From an uncultured Planctomycetaceae bacterium (lineage in GTDB: Bacteria > Planctomycetota > Planctomycetia > Pirellulales > Pirellulaceae), in the NCBI GenBank assembly GCA_903927685.1, contig CAIYOB010001400.1, positions 1 to 29,197 of the forward strand: a stretch of 29,197 bases of DNA, read 5' to 3'. Positions 23,444 to 29,197 of this stretch are shown piece by piece; the first letter of the stretch is position 1, and each line of letters begins with the position of its first letter. Position numbers and translations under genes: made by a program. The notes under the pieces were generated by a model. That model saw only the letters and a list, made by a program, of their open reading frames with translations, was not told the origin of the DNA and searched no databases.

Positions 23444-23674
23444 GTGCAGACGGCCAAAGTATTCCAAACCGGACGCAGCCAGGCGATCCGTTTGCCGAAG
23501 GAATTCCGTGTGGAAACGGCCGAGGTCTACTTGAAGAAGACCCCGGAAGGTTTCCTGGTCATTCCCCGCGATCCCTGGGAGGTATTCTTCGAGGGGGTCG
23601 AGGAGCTGTCCGCTGATTTCATGGCCGGGGGCCGAAGCCAGCCGGCGCCCCAGTCGCGAAAGTGGCGACGATGA
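23444..23674 (+). CDS. vapB: VapB-type antitoxin (AbrB-like fold)
   Basis: A 76-residue protein. TAKVFQTGRSQAIRLPKEFRV at the start is the swapped-hairpin AbrB/MazE-type DNA-binding domain typical of VapB antitoxins, followed by EVYLKKTPEGFLVIPRDPW; the C-terminal part would occupy the toxin active site. I chose the GTG at 23444 because GGAGG lies eight bases upstream and the family begins close to this point; an ATG at 23399 would add 15 unrelated residues across the promoter. Its TGA overlaps the toxin start (ATGA), so the two are translationally coupled. Confidence 0.88.
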   Translation: MQTAKVFQTGRSQAIRLPKEFRVETAEVYLKKTPEGFLVIPRDPWEVFFEGVEELSADFMAGGRSQPAPQSRKWRR

Positions 23675-24126
23675 TCTACTTGCTCGACACGGACTTGCTC
23701 ATTTTCATGATCCGGGGGACGAAAGCCAGGGTGCGCCAGGCAGGTCAGCGACACCGCGCCGCGACGTTGGTGGCGCGGTGCCAGGCGGCCCAGGCGGCTG
23801 GCGATTCCGTGGGCCTGTCGGCACTGACTGTATCGGAGTTGGAGTTTGGGGCACGCAACAGCGGGGATTATGAACGGGAAATCGCCGCGGTACGAAAAAT
23901 CCTGACGCCGTTTGACGTCTACGACTATGACGCGATTTCCTGCCCTGGACAGTATGGGCGAATTCGGCATGAACTCGAGGCGAGCGGCCAGACCATCGGC
24001 TCGATGGATCTGCTGATTGCGGCCCATGCCTTCGCCTTGGACGCCACGGTGGTGACCAACAATGAGGAACATTTCTCGCGCGTCCGAGGGTTGCACGTGG
24101 CGAACTGGCTGACCCCGATTTGCTGA
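23671..24126 (+). CDS. vapC: VapC-type PIN-domain ribonuclease toxin
   Basis: A 151-residue PIN-domain protein. The acidic active-site residues are visible: D7 in YLLDTDLLIF, E in SALTVSELEFGA, D in GSMDLLIAAHA, and VVTNNEEHFSRV at the C-terminal acidic position. VapC toxins are Mg-dependent RNases that often cut initiator tRNA or rRNA. The ATG at 23671 overlaps the VapB stop and gives the usual MIYLLDT beginning. About 25 residues between the first helix and LSALTVSELE are Ala/Arg/Gln-rich, slightly longer than in compact VapCs. The target RNA is not predictable from sequence. Confidence 0.9.
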   Translation: MIYLLDTDLLIFMIRGTKARVRQAGQRHRAATLVARCQAAQAAGDSVGLSALTVSELEFGARNSGDYEREIAAVRKILTPFDVYDYDAISCPGQYGRIRHELEASGQTIGSMDLLIAAHAFALDATVVTNNEEHFSRVRGLHVANWLTPIC

Positions 24127-24222
24127 CCCCGGTTTAGAGTCGGCGAAATCACGCGGCAACAGGCCACGGCGAAGCGTCTGGGACTCGACCCCCGCGTTCC
24201 TTCACACGGCGTTCATCCAAGC

Positions 24223-25140
24223 ATGGAAGCAGAATTCGTCTCTTGGCTGCGGCCCCTGTTGGCTCCCCATCCCCGCGTGTTGCTGGGGCCGGGGGACGAC
24301 GCCGCCATCGTCCAACTGGCGGCGGATGCCCGCTGTGTGGTCACCAGTGACATGCTGAACGAGGGCGTCGACTTTGTCTGGGACCAGTGCGATGGGCGGC
24401 TGGTGGGCCGGAAATCGCTGGCGGTGAACCTCAGCGACTTGGCTGCCATGGCCGCTCGGCCGGTGGCGGCGATCGTGTCGTTGACGCTGCCGCGGCCGCG
24501 GGCACTGGAAATGGCTCAGCGATTGTACGAAGGCTTGCTGCCGCTGGCGGCCGAGTTCGACATCGCGATCGCCGGCGGGGACACCAACGCCTGGGACGGT
24601 CCGCTGGTGATCAGCATCACGGCTCTCGGCGAACCGACAGAGCGCGGGCCGTTGCTGCGCAGCGGGGCGCGACCCGGCGATGCCATTCTGGTGACCGGCA
24701 GCTTCGGCGGCAGCATCCTGGGCCGGCACTTCCACTTCACGCCGCGCGTCCGCGAAGCCCTGCTGCTGAACGACCGCTATCGCCTGCACGCCGGGATCGA
24801 CGTCAGCGATGGGCTGTCCCTGGATTTGCTCCGCCTGACCCAGGAAAGCGGCTGCGGGGCCGTGTTGGACTTGTCGGCCGTCCCGATCGCGGCCGACGCG
24901 TACCGCTTGGCGGACCGCCGCGGAGGCGGGGCGACGCCCCTGGACCACGCGCTGGGCGACGGCGAGGATTTTGAGCTGCTCCTGGCGGTTCCCTCCGAGG
25001 AAGCCGAGCGGTTGGTGGCGGAACAGCCGCTGGAAGTGCCCCTGACCCGAATCGGGCATTTTATCGCCGGCGAGGGCCTGTGGACGAGTGACGAGACTGG
25101 GCGGCGCCGTCCGCTGACGCCGCGTGGATACCAGCACTGA
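24223..25140 (+). CDS. thiL: Thiamine-monophosphate kinase
   Basis: A 305-residue ThiL, which phosphorylates thiamine monophosphate to thiamine diphosphate, the last step of coenzyme synthesis. Characteristic blocks are LLGPGDDAAIV, a metal-binding motif near residue 21, then VTSDMLNEGVDF, VGRKSLAVNLSDLAAMAARP, IAGGDTNAWDGPLVISITALG, RSGARPGDAILVTGSFGGS, DVSDGLSLDL and HALGDGEDFELL. All are in the order expected of the PurM-like fold. It lies 96 bp downstream of vapC and ends one base from a convergent gene. Its presence 13 kb from the ThiH-like radical SAM gene is suggestive but does not link the two. The Shine-Dalgarno is weak. Confidence 0.95.
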   Translation: MEAEFVSWLRPLLAPHPRVLLGPGDDAAIVQLAADARCVVTSDMLNEGVDFVWDQCDGRLVGRKSLAVNLSDLAAMAARPVAAIVSLTLPRPRALEMAQRLYEGLLPLAAEFDIAIAGGDTNAWDGPLVISITALGEPTERGPLLRSGARPGDAILVTGSFGGSILGRHFHFTPRVREALLLNDRYRLHAGIDVSDGLSLDLLRLTQESGCGAVLDLSAVPIAADAYRLADRRGGGATPLDHALGDGEDFELLLAVPSEEAERLVAEQPLEVPLTRIGHFIAGEGLWTSDETGRRRPLTPRGYQH

Positions 25141-25141
25141 A

Positions 25142-25711
25142 TCAGACGATCACGCTGGTCAGTTCGCGAAATCCGGGGTGGCGGCGGATGGGATCGAAAT
25201 CGCTTTCCTCTTCGGCCAACTCGCGGTATTTTGGATCGATCTTCAACGAAGTCGCCAGGTGATCGAGAGCGATTTCGGGACTGCCGGCCAGACTCCAGTA
25301 GCAGGCGAGATTGTAGTGCACGATAGCTTGGTCGTCGTCGACGGCCAGGGCTTCCTGCAGGGCCTGGATCGCCAGATTCAAGCGGCCGATCCGTTTGTAG
25401 CACCACGCCAACGCCAACAAGGCGTGCGCGTCTTCGGGGTCCGCGTCGGCGGATTCCCGCAACGGTGGAATGGCCTCGTGGTGACGCTCCATGGCTCGAT
25501 AGGCCAAGCCCTGCAAGTACAGCACGTAGGCCGAATGCTGCTCGGAGGCGTCCAACTGCTCCAGGGCGTCCAGCGCCCGTTGCGCCACCGGATCGCGTAC
25601 CGTGGCGTCCAGATCCCAGCGGGACGGGCACGCCATCAGCAACTCCAAATAACCCTCCGCTTCGCGAATGATCCGATCTCGAACGACGCGCCGATAAGTG
25701 GAAACGGCCAT
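25142..25711 (-). CDS. TPR-repeat protein
   Basis: A 189-residue soluble helical protein with tetratricopeptide repeats in the C-terminal two thirds: AYVLYLQGLAYRAMERHHEAI, then HALLALAWCYKRIGRLNLAI and IVHYNLACYWSLAGSPEIAL, each with the small-residue pattern of the TPR fold (W/L, G/A, Y, A, P positions). The last repeat runs into ISLKIDPKYRE-like sequence and DFDPIRRHPGF, a tail common in TPR proteins of planctomycetes. TPRs mediate protein-protein contacts; the partner is unknown. It has no signal peptide. It converges on thiL with a single base between the stop codons. Confidence 0.85.
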   Translation of the reverse strand: MAVSTYRRVVRDRIIREAEGYLELLMACPSRWDLDATVRDPVAQRALDALEQLDASEQHSAYVLYLQGLAYRAMERHHEAIPPLRESADADPEDAHALLALAWCYKRIGRLNLAIQALQEALAVDDDQAIVHYNLACYWSLAGSPEIALDHLATSLKIDPKYRELAEEESDFDPIRRHPGFRELTSVIV

Positions 25712-25822
25712 AGGAGTATTTCCATCTCAGAAACAGCGGATATCCTCATCGTCGTGCGCGGGACCGGGTTTCCTGCCCCGCCGTCACGGCTGCCATCATT
25801 CTAACTACTGCCTGCGCAAGTC

Positions 25823-25854
25823 CCAAACGTTTGGTCGTCAGATTGTGTTATAAT
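25823..25854 (+). promoter_or_regulatory. 12-bp palindrome next to an extended -10 promoter
   Basis: CCAAACGTTTGG (25823-25834) is a perfect 12-bp palindrome. Fourteen bases further lies a consensus TATAAT (25849-25854) with the TGn extension (25846-25848). The palindrome covers the -35 position, where a dimeric repressor or activator would act. The GTG start of the membrane protein gene is 35 bases downstream. Confidence 0.6.
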
Positions 25855-25889
25855 CTTCCGTAGCATCCCTCACCAGTCGAGGTCCCATC

Positions 25890-27503
25890 GTGACACAAGC
25901 CGAGGACGGAAACCAACGGTGGACCAGTCGCTGGGCAGCCGCGCTGGAAGTTGCGCTGATCTTCCTGTTGTTCTTTCTGTACGCCGGCTGGCCGCCGCCG
26001 GACGTCAACGAAGCGCACTACCTGGCCAAGGCGAAGCACTACTGGCAGCCCGACTGGTGCCCCACGGACCACTTCCTGACGTCGGCGGACGCCCATCTCG
26101 TCTTCTATTGGACCTTCGGCTGGCTGACGCGACTGGCCCCGTTGGACTTGGTTGCTTGGGTGGGCCGTTTCCTGACTTGGAGCCTGCTGGCCTGGTCGTG
26201 GCGGCGTTTGAGCTGGGCGGTGGTTCCCCAGCCGTTTGCGTCACTGCTGACGGCCTGTGCGTTCCTCCTGTTCAATAACCGGTTTCACATGGCGGGCGAG
26301 TGGGTGGTGGGCGGCGTCGAAGCCAAGGGACTGGCGTATGCGCTGGTCTTTTTTGCACTCGGCTCGCTGCTCCGGCAGCGCTGGAATGCGGCCTGGATTC
26401 TGTTGGGCGTGGCGACGGCCTTTCATCCGTTGGTGGGCGGCTGGTCGCTGCTGGCCGCGGGCTGCAGTTGGCTGTCCTGTCAGCACAGTCGCCCGCCGTT
26501 CGTCAAGATGCTGCCGGCGCTGTGCGCCGGCCTCGTTTTGGCGTTGCCTGGCTTGATTCCCGCGCTGCTGTTGAACCGCGGCGTGGAGGCGGAGGTGATC
26601 CGCCAGGCGAACATGATTTACGTCTACGGACGGTTGCCTCACCACCTCGTCTTTCACCGCTTTCCCCACGCTTACATGGCTCGGCACGCCTTCCTGTTGC
26701 TCCTGTGGCTGGCGGCTTGCCGGGCCACGCCGTGCCAGTTGTCCGCCGGCGTCGTGGGGCAACGGCCGCTGCGCGGTTTCGTCGGCGGTGCAGTGCTGAT
26801 CGCGATCCTGGGCATCGTGATCGACCAATCGCTGTTGTATCATTTGGATGTGGCTGCCGGGTTGTTGCGGTACTACTGGTACCGACTCAGCGACGCCATC
26901 CTGGCCGCGGGCGCAGCGTTGGCGGTCGTCGGCTGGGTACTGGCATTGCGGGCCACTCGCCCGGCGTGGGGCACCGCGGCATTGGTGGTCGCCGTCCTCG
27001 CCGCCGGAGGGCATCTGGCTTGGACGAACTACCAGCGGCGCAGCGACTTGCGGCCGCAGGCCGATGTCCAGGTCCTGCCGGCCTGGCCCGACGATCCGGC
27101 GCGAACCGACCGCACTTATGATGATTGGCGGCAAGCCTGCCGGTGGATCGCCGAGAACACGCCGACGGACGCCTGTTTCATCACGCCGAAAATGCAGCAG
27201 ACGTTCAAATGGTACGCCGAACGCAGCGAGGTGTGTTGCGGGAAAGACGTTCCCCAAGACGCCGTGCGACTGGGCGAGTGGTGGCAGCGACAACGGGACC
27301 TGTACCCGCGCAAGGTCGCGGCTGGGGGACTCGTCGCACACGGCGAGTCGGGATTGCGCGAATTGGCCCAGAAGTACGGCGCCGATTACGTCGTGCTGGA
27401 CCGCAGTGCCAGCGCCCGGCCCCTGCTGTTCCGGCGGGTTTATCCGCCGGCGCTTTCGATCACCCCCAGCGTCTACGAGGTGTATGTCGTTGACCATCCC
27501 TAG
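25890..27503 (+). CDS. Polytopic inner-membrane protein (DUF6798-like)
   Basis: A 537-residue protein with a GTG start preceded by GAGG at seven bases. About eight to ten hydrophobic segments are visible, the first at residues 17-32 (AALEVALIFLLFFLYA) followed by a GWPPPDVNEAHYLAKAKHYW loop with conserved acidic and aromatic residues. A second group lies between residues 80 and 360. The C-terminal 170 residues (from about 365) are soluble and contain TYDDWRQACRWIAENTPTDACFITP and a WQRQRDLY stretch. The layout of multiple membrane helices with a late soluble domain resembles glycosyltransferase-like membrane proteins such as GT39 or DUF6798; the N-terminal Asp/Glu loop supports this. DUF6798 is my best family match from memory, and the function is unknown. 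The Nudix gene overlaps its end by 20 nt. Confidence 0.75.
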   Translation: MTQAEDGNQRWTSRWAAALEVALIFLLFFLYAGWPPPDVNEAHYLAKAKHYWQPDWCPTDHFLTSADAHLVFYWTFGWLTRLAPLDLVAWVGRFLTWSLLAWSWRRLSWAVVPQPFASLLTACAFLLFNNRFHMAGEWVVGGVEAKGLAYALVFFALGSLLRQRWNAAWILLGVATAFHPLVGGWSLLAAGCSWLSCQHSRPPFVKMLPALCAGLVLALPGLIPALLLNRGVEAEVIRQANMIYVYGRLPHHLVFHRFPHAYMARHAFLLLLWLAACRATPCQLSAGVVGQRPLRGFVGGAVLIAILGIVIDQSLLYHLDVAAGLLRYYWYRLSDAILAAGAALAVVGWVLALRATRPAWGTAALVVAVLAAGGHLAWTNYQRRSDLRPQADVQVLPAWPDDPARTDRTYDDWRQACRWIAENTPTDACFITPKMQQTFKWYAERSEVCCGKDVPQDAVRLGEWWQRQRDLYPRKVAAGGLVAHGESGLRELAQKYGADYVVLDRSASARPLLFRRVYPPALSITPSVYEVYVVDHP

Positions 27504-28176
27504 CGCCGACACTCCGCTGGCCGAAGAGACCGTGCAGGCACTTGCCAAGTTGCTCCGACAACGCTTGGCCGCCCCGGCGGCGAGACGCGTCTGTTATCGG
27601 CGTTTCTCGCCGGAACTGTGCTACGGCCGGCATCGCGGTCCCGCCGGCCCGGACGCCCGGCCGGCGGCTGTCGTCGCGTTGCTGTACCCGGCCCGCGGCC
27701 AGTGGCAGCTGCCGCTGATTCTGCGGCCGGGTTCGATGAGCGAGCATGCGGGCCAGATCAGTCTACCTGGCGGAGGCGGCGAACCGGGCGAGTTGCCTCA
27801 AGCCTGCGCGCTACGGGAGTTGCACGAGGAGTTGGGGGTCGATCCCGCAATCGTCCGGCTGCTCGGTGCGCTGCCCCCGATCCACGTCTACGCGAGCAAC
27901 TTCCTGGTCCACCCGTTCGTCGCGATCACGCCACAGCGTCCAACGTTCCAACCGGATGCGCGCGAAGTCGCCGAGTTGCTCGAAGTGCCCATTGCCCATC
28001 TGCTGAACGAACAAAACCACGCAACGCACACGATCGTCCGCGGCCACTTGTCCTTCCGGGCCCCGTGCATCACGTTTCAAGGCCGGCACATCTGGGGCGC
28101 CACCGCATTGATCCTGGGCGAGTTGTTCGATGTCCTTGAGGGCCTTCAGCGCGACGGGCGTTGTGACAGAGCGTAA
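27484..28176 (+). CDS. Nudix hydrolase, CoA pyrophosphatase-like (NudL/YeaB type)
   Basis: A 230-residue Nudix enzyme. The complete Nudix box, GX5EX7REUXEEXGU, lies at residues 97-119 (key residues E103, R111, E112, E115, E116). Just before it, LILRPGSMSEHAGQISLPGG matches the UPF0035 motif that marks coenzyme A diphosphatases (NudL, Nudt7/8). Such enzymes split CoA or acyl-CoA into 4'-phosphopantetheine and 3',5'-ADP. The ATG at 27484 lies inside the end of the upstream membrane-protein gene with GAGGTG immediately before it, indicating translational coupling. CoA is the probable but not proven substrate. Confidence 0.88.
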   Translation: MSLTIPSADTPLAEETVQALAKLLRQRLAAPAARRVCYRRFSPELCYGRHRGPAGPDARPAAVVALLYPARGQWQLPLILRPGSMSEHAGQISLPGGGGEPGELPQACALRELHEELGVDPAIVRLLGALPPIHVYASNFLVHPFVAITPQRPTFQPDAREVAELLEVPIAHLLNEQNHATHTIVRGHLSFRAPCITFQGRHIWGATALILGELFDVLEGLQRDGRCDRA

Positions 28177-28197
28177 ATTTGCCCTGTCGGGTCTTCG

Positions 28198-28215
28198 CTC
28201 GCGGCACGGCGCGAG
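28198..28215. promoter_or_regulatory. Palindrome upstream of the orphan antitoxin gene
   Basis: CTCGCG (28198-28203) and CGCGAG (28210-28215) flank a 6-base loop, ending 13 bases before the ATG at 28229. The site could be an operator for the encoded antitoxin or a hairpin over its ribosome binding site (GAGGGAT at 28213-28219). No clear -10/-35 pair is visible. Confidence 0.45.
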
Positions 28216-28228
28216 GGATAATCCCGAA

Positions 28229-28483
28229 ATGGGACAGGTTCGAGACGGGAGGATTGTGTTCGACGAGCCGCTGCACGTGCCTGATGGGACCGTGGCGCGA
28301 GTCGACTTTCTGCCCCCCGCTCCGACGACTGCAGCACCTCCGGAGCAACGACGAGGTGGACAGTGGAAGGGGCGGGTTGTGGTTGCGCCCGATTTCGATG
28401 TCCTGCCGGACGATCTCCGAGAAGCGTTGGGGATGAAAGACCTGCTGCATGACACCAGAGGCGAACGGCATAATGTCCAATAG
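28229..28483 (+). CDS. Antitoxin-like protein without visible toxin
   Basis: An 84-residue protein. MGQVRDGRIVFDEPLHVPDGTVARVDFL resembles an AF2212/DUF104 or DUF2281-type beta N-terminus. After a Pro/Ala linker, QWKGRVVVAPDFDVLPDDLREALGM resembles the W-x-G-...-DFDxxLPDDxxxAFG tail of DUF2281/VapB antitoxins, which dock on PIN toxins. The N-terminal extension back to 28130 overlaps the Nudix gene and is rejected in favour of the ATG at 28229. No PIN, MazF or RelE coding sequence follows in the 147 bases before the M48 gene, so this looks like an orphan antitoxin or the remnant of a module. The last 15 residues are unlike the family tail. Confidence 0.6.
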   Translation: MGQVRDGRIVFDEPLHVPDGTVARVDFLPPAPTTAAPPEQRRGGQWKGRVVVAPDFDVLPDDLREALGMKDLLHDTRGERHNVQ

Positions 28484-28630
28484 CCTGCCGACGGCGTGTC
28501 GGGCGACGGCTGTCGGGCGCGGCGGCTACCACTGCACGGTCTCGGCCGCTAAGATCGAGAAGCACCGTACCCCCAACTATCGTCCAGATAGCGGCTGAAA
28601 TTGACTCCGTTGCTTCGTAGGAGGAAACAC

Positions 28631-29197
28631 ATGGACACGAACGCTCCTGTGCCGAGCAGCAGCTTGCCCCCAGCACCCTCCGCCGGAGGCGTGCCTGAAC
28701 GACTGGCCAGCCCGCCTGTCGTTTCGCCTGCCTCGAAGAGTGTTACCGTCGCACCGGTTGTGCCCGGCTTCGACCCGACCCTGGTGCGATGCGCCGTCGA
28801 GACGCACGTCCACGAGTTGATGTGGAAGGACGAAGACCTGCTCCGCCGCATCACGGCACTCGACGAGGAACGTAAGAAGGCCAGAACTCAGCAGCGAGTA
28901 CGGCTGATGACCGACGGATACCGCGTCGATGAAGCCATTACGCCCAAGCTGCACAATCTGGGCCGGATGCTGACAAGAATCCTGCGTCTGGGGCACCCCC
29001 TTGACCTGTTTGTCCGGGCCGGTTACGAACACCAGGCATTCTGCCTGCCCTCGAAAAAGGGCAACCGACTGGTGATGTGCCTGCACTCTGGTCTGATCGC
29101 CTCGCTGAGTTCCCAGGAATTGCTGTTCGTCATGGGGCACGAGGTCGGCCATGCCCTGCTCACGCACGGTGAAACGCTCGGCATCGACTTCGACAAC
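28631..29197 (+). CDS. M48-family zinc metallopeptidase, 5' part
   Basis: The first 189 residues are visible; the gene continues beyond the window edge. HEVGH at residues 170-174, preceded by LLFVMG and followed by ALLTHGE, is the zinc site of M48 (Ste24/HtpX-like) peptidases. About 50 N-terminal residues are Pro/Ser/Val-rich and there is no signal peptide or N-terminal membrane helix, unlike HtpX. The visible part therefore resembles the soluble cytoplasmic M48 proteins found in planctomycetes and cyanobacteria. The ATG at 28631 has a strong GGAGG eight bases upstream. Its third zinc ligand and the C-terminal domains are off the window, so the class cannot be settled. Confidence 0.82.
   Translation, partial: MDTNAPVPSSSLPPAPSAGGVPERLASPPVVSPASKSVTVAPVVPGFDPTLVRCAVETHVHELMWKDEDLLRRITALDEERKKARTQQRVRLMTDGYRVDEAITPKLHNLGRMLTRILRLGHPLDLFVRAGYEHQAFCLPSKKGNRLVMCLHSGLIASLSSQELLFVMGHEVGHALLTHGETLGIDFDN

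Noticed and set aside
28450..28599. 49-codon open frame after the orphan antitoxin, tested as a possible toxin
   Set aside because: It has no PIN, MazF or RelE residues, no ribosome binding site, and an unstructured composition.
1..29197. tRNA, rRNA and CRISPR scan
   Set aside because: I saw no cloverleaf with a TTCGA-type T arm outside coding sequence, no rRNA-like sequence, and no regularly spaced repeats of 20 bases or more with spacers.

Overview
This 29.2 kb window is GC-rich chromosomal DNA that most likely comes from a planctomycete of the Pirellulales type. The case rests on gene content: a very large coiled-coil membrane protein followed by a small secreted partner and a squalene-cyclase-repeat protein, an NPCBM-domain protein, a secreted sulfatase, Tat-exported sugar isomerase and VOC proteins, a DUF4404 protein and a DUF6798-like membrane protein. 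This is inference, because no rRNA or other phylogenetic marker is present. I see no tRNA, rRNA, CRISPR array, transposase or prophage.

Layout. (1) Positions 1-884: the 3' end of a SufT/MIP18-type Fe-S assembly gene, then a minus-strand antitoxin/MazF pair. (2) 1056-9563, plus strand: a five-gene run of giant DUF4175-like coiled-coil protein, small secreted protein, squalene-cyclase-repeat protein, NPCBM protein and an OleC-type beta-lactone synthetase. (3) 9569-12584, minus strand: a PYROXD2/phytoene-desaturase-like flavoprotein whose stop overlaps the start of a ThiH-like radical SAM enzyme. (4) 12776-13348, minus: a ParDE toxin-antitoxin pair, with homoserine dehydrogenase (13645-14949) diverging from it. 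(5) 15016-18877, minus: secreted metzincin-like protease, sulfatase and VOC protein. (6) 19128-20978: SMP-30-type lactonase converging on a Tat-exported sugar isomerase. (7) 21304-23269: DUF4404 protein and an HtrA-like protease. (8) 23444-24126: VapBC. (9) 24223-25711: ThiL converging on a TPR protein. (10) 25890-29197: DUF6798-like membrane protein, CoA-pyrophosphatase-like Nudix enzyme, an apparently orphan antitoxin and an M48 peptidase cut by the window end.

The most notable observations are: two diverged copies of a REP-like interspersed inverted repeat (4665-4737 and 16979-17063); the ThiH-like/flavoprotein pair, whose substrate is not evident; a secreted HExxHxxGxxH protease with C-terminal SH3-like repeats; four toxin-antitoxin-type loci in 29 kb, one without a visible toxin; an OleC without OleA, OleB or OleD; and several unannotated regulatory-looking structures, including a 10-bp-phased triple repeat, a 12-bp palindrome beside an extended -10, and promoter/operator layouts in front of parDE and vapBC. 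Three convergent gene pairs are separated by only 1 to 6 bp. No single system that is clearly new could be proven from sequence alone.
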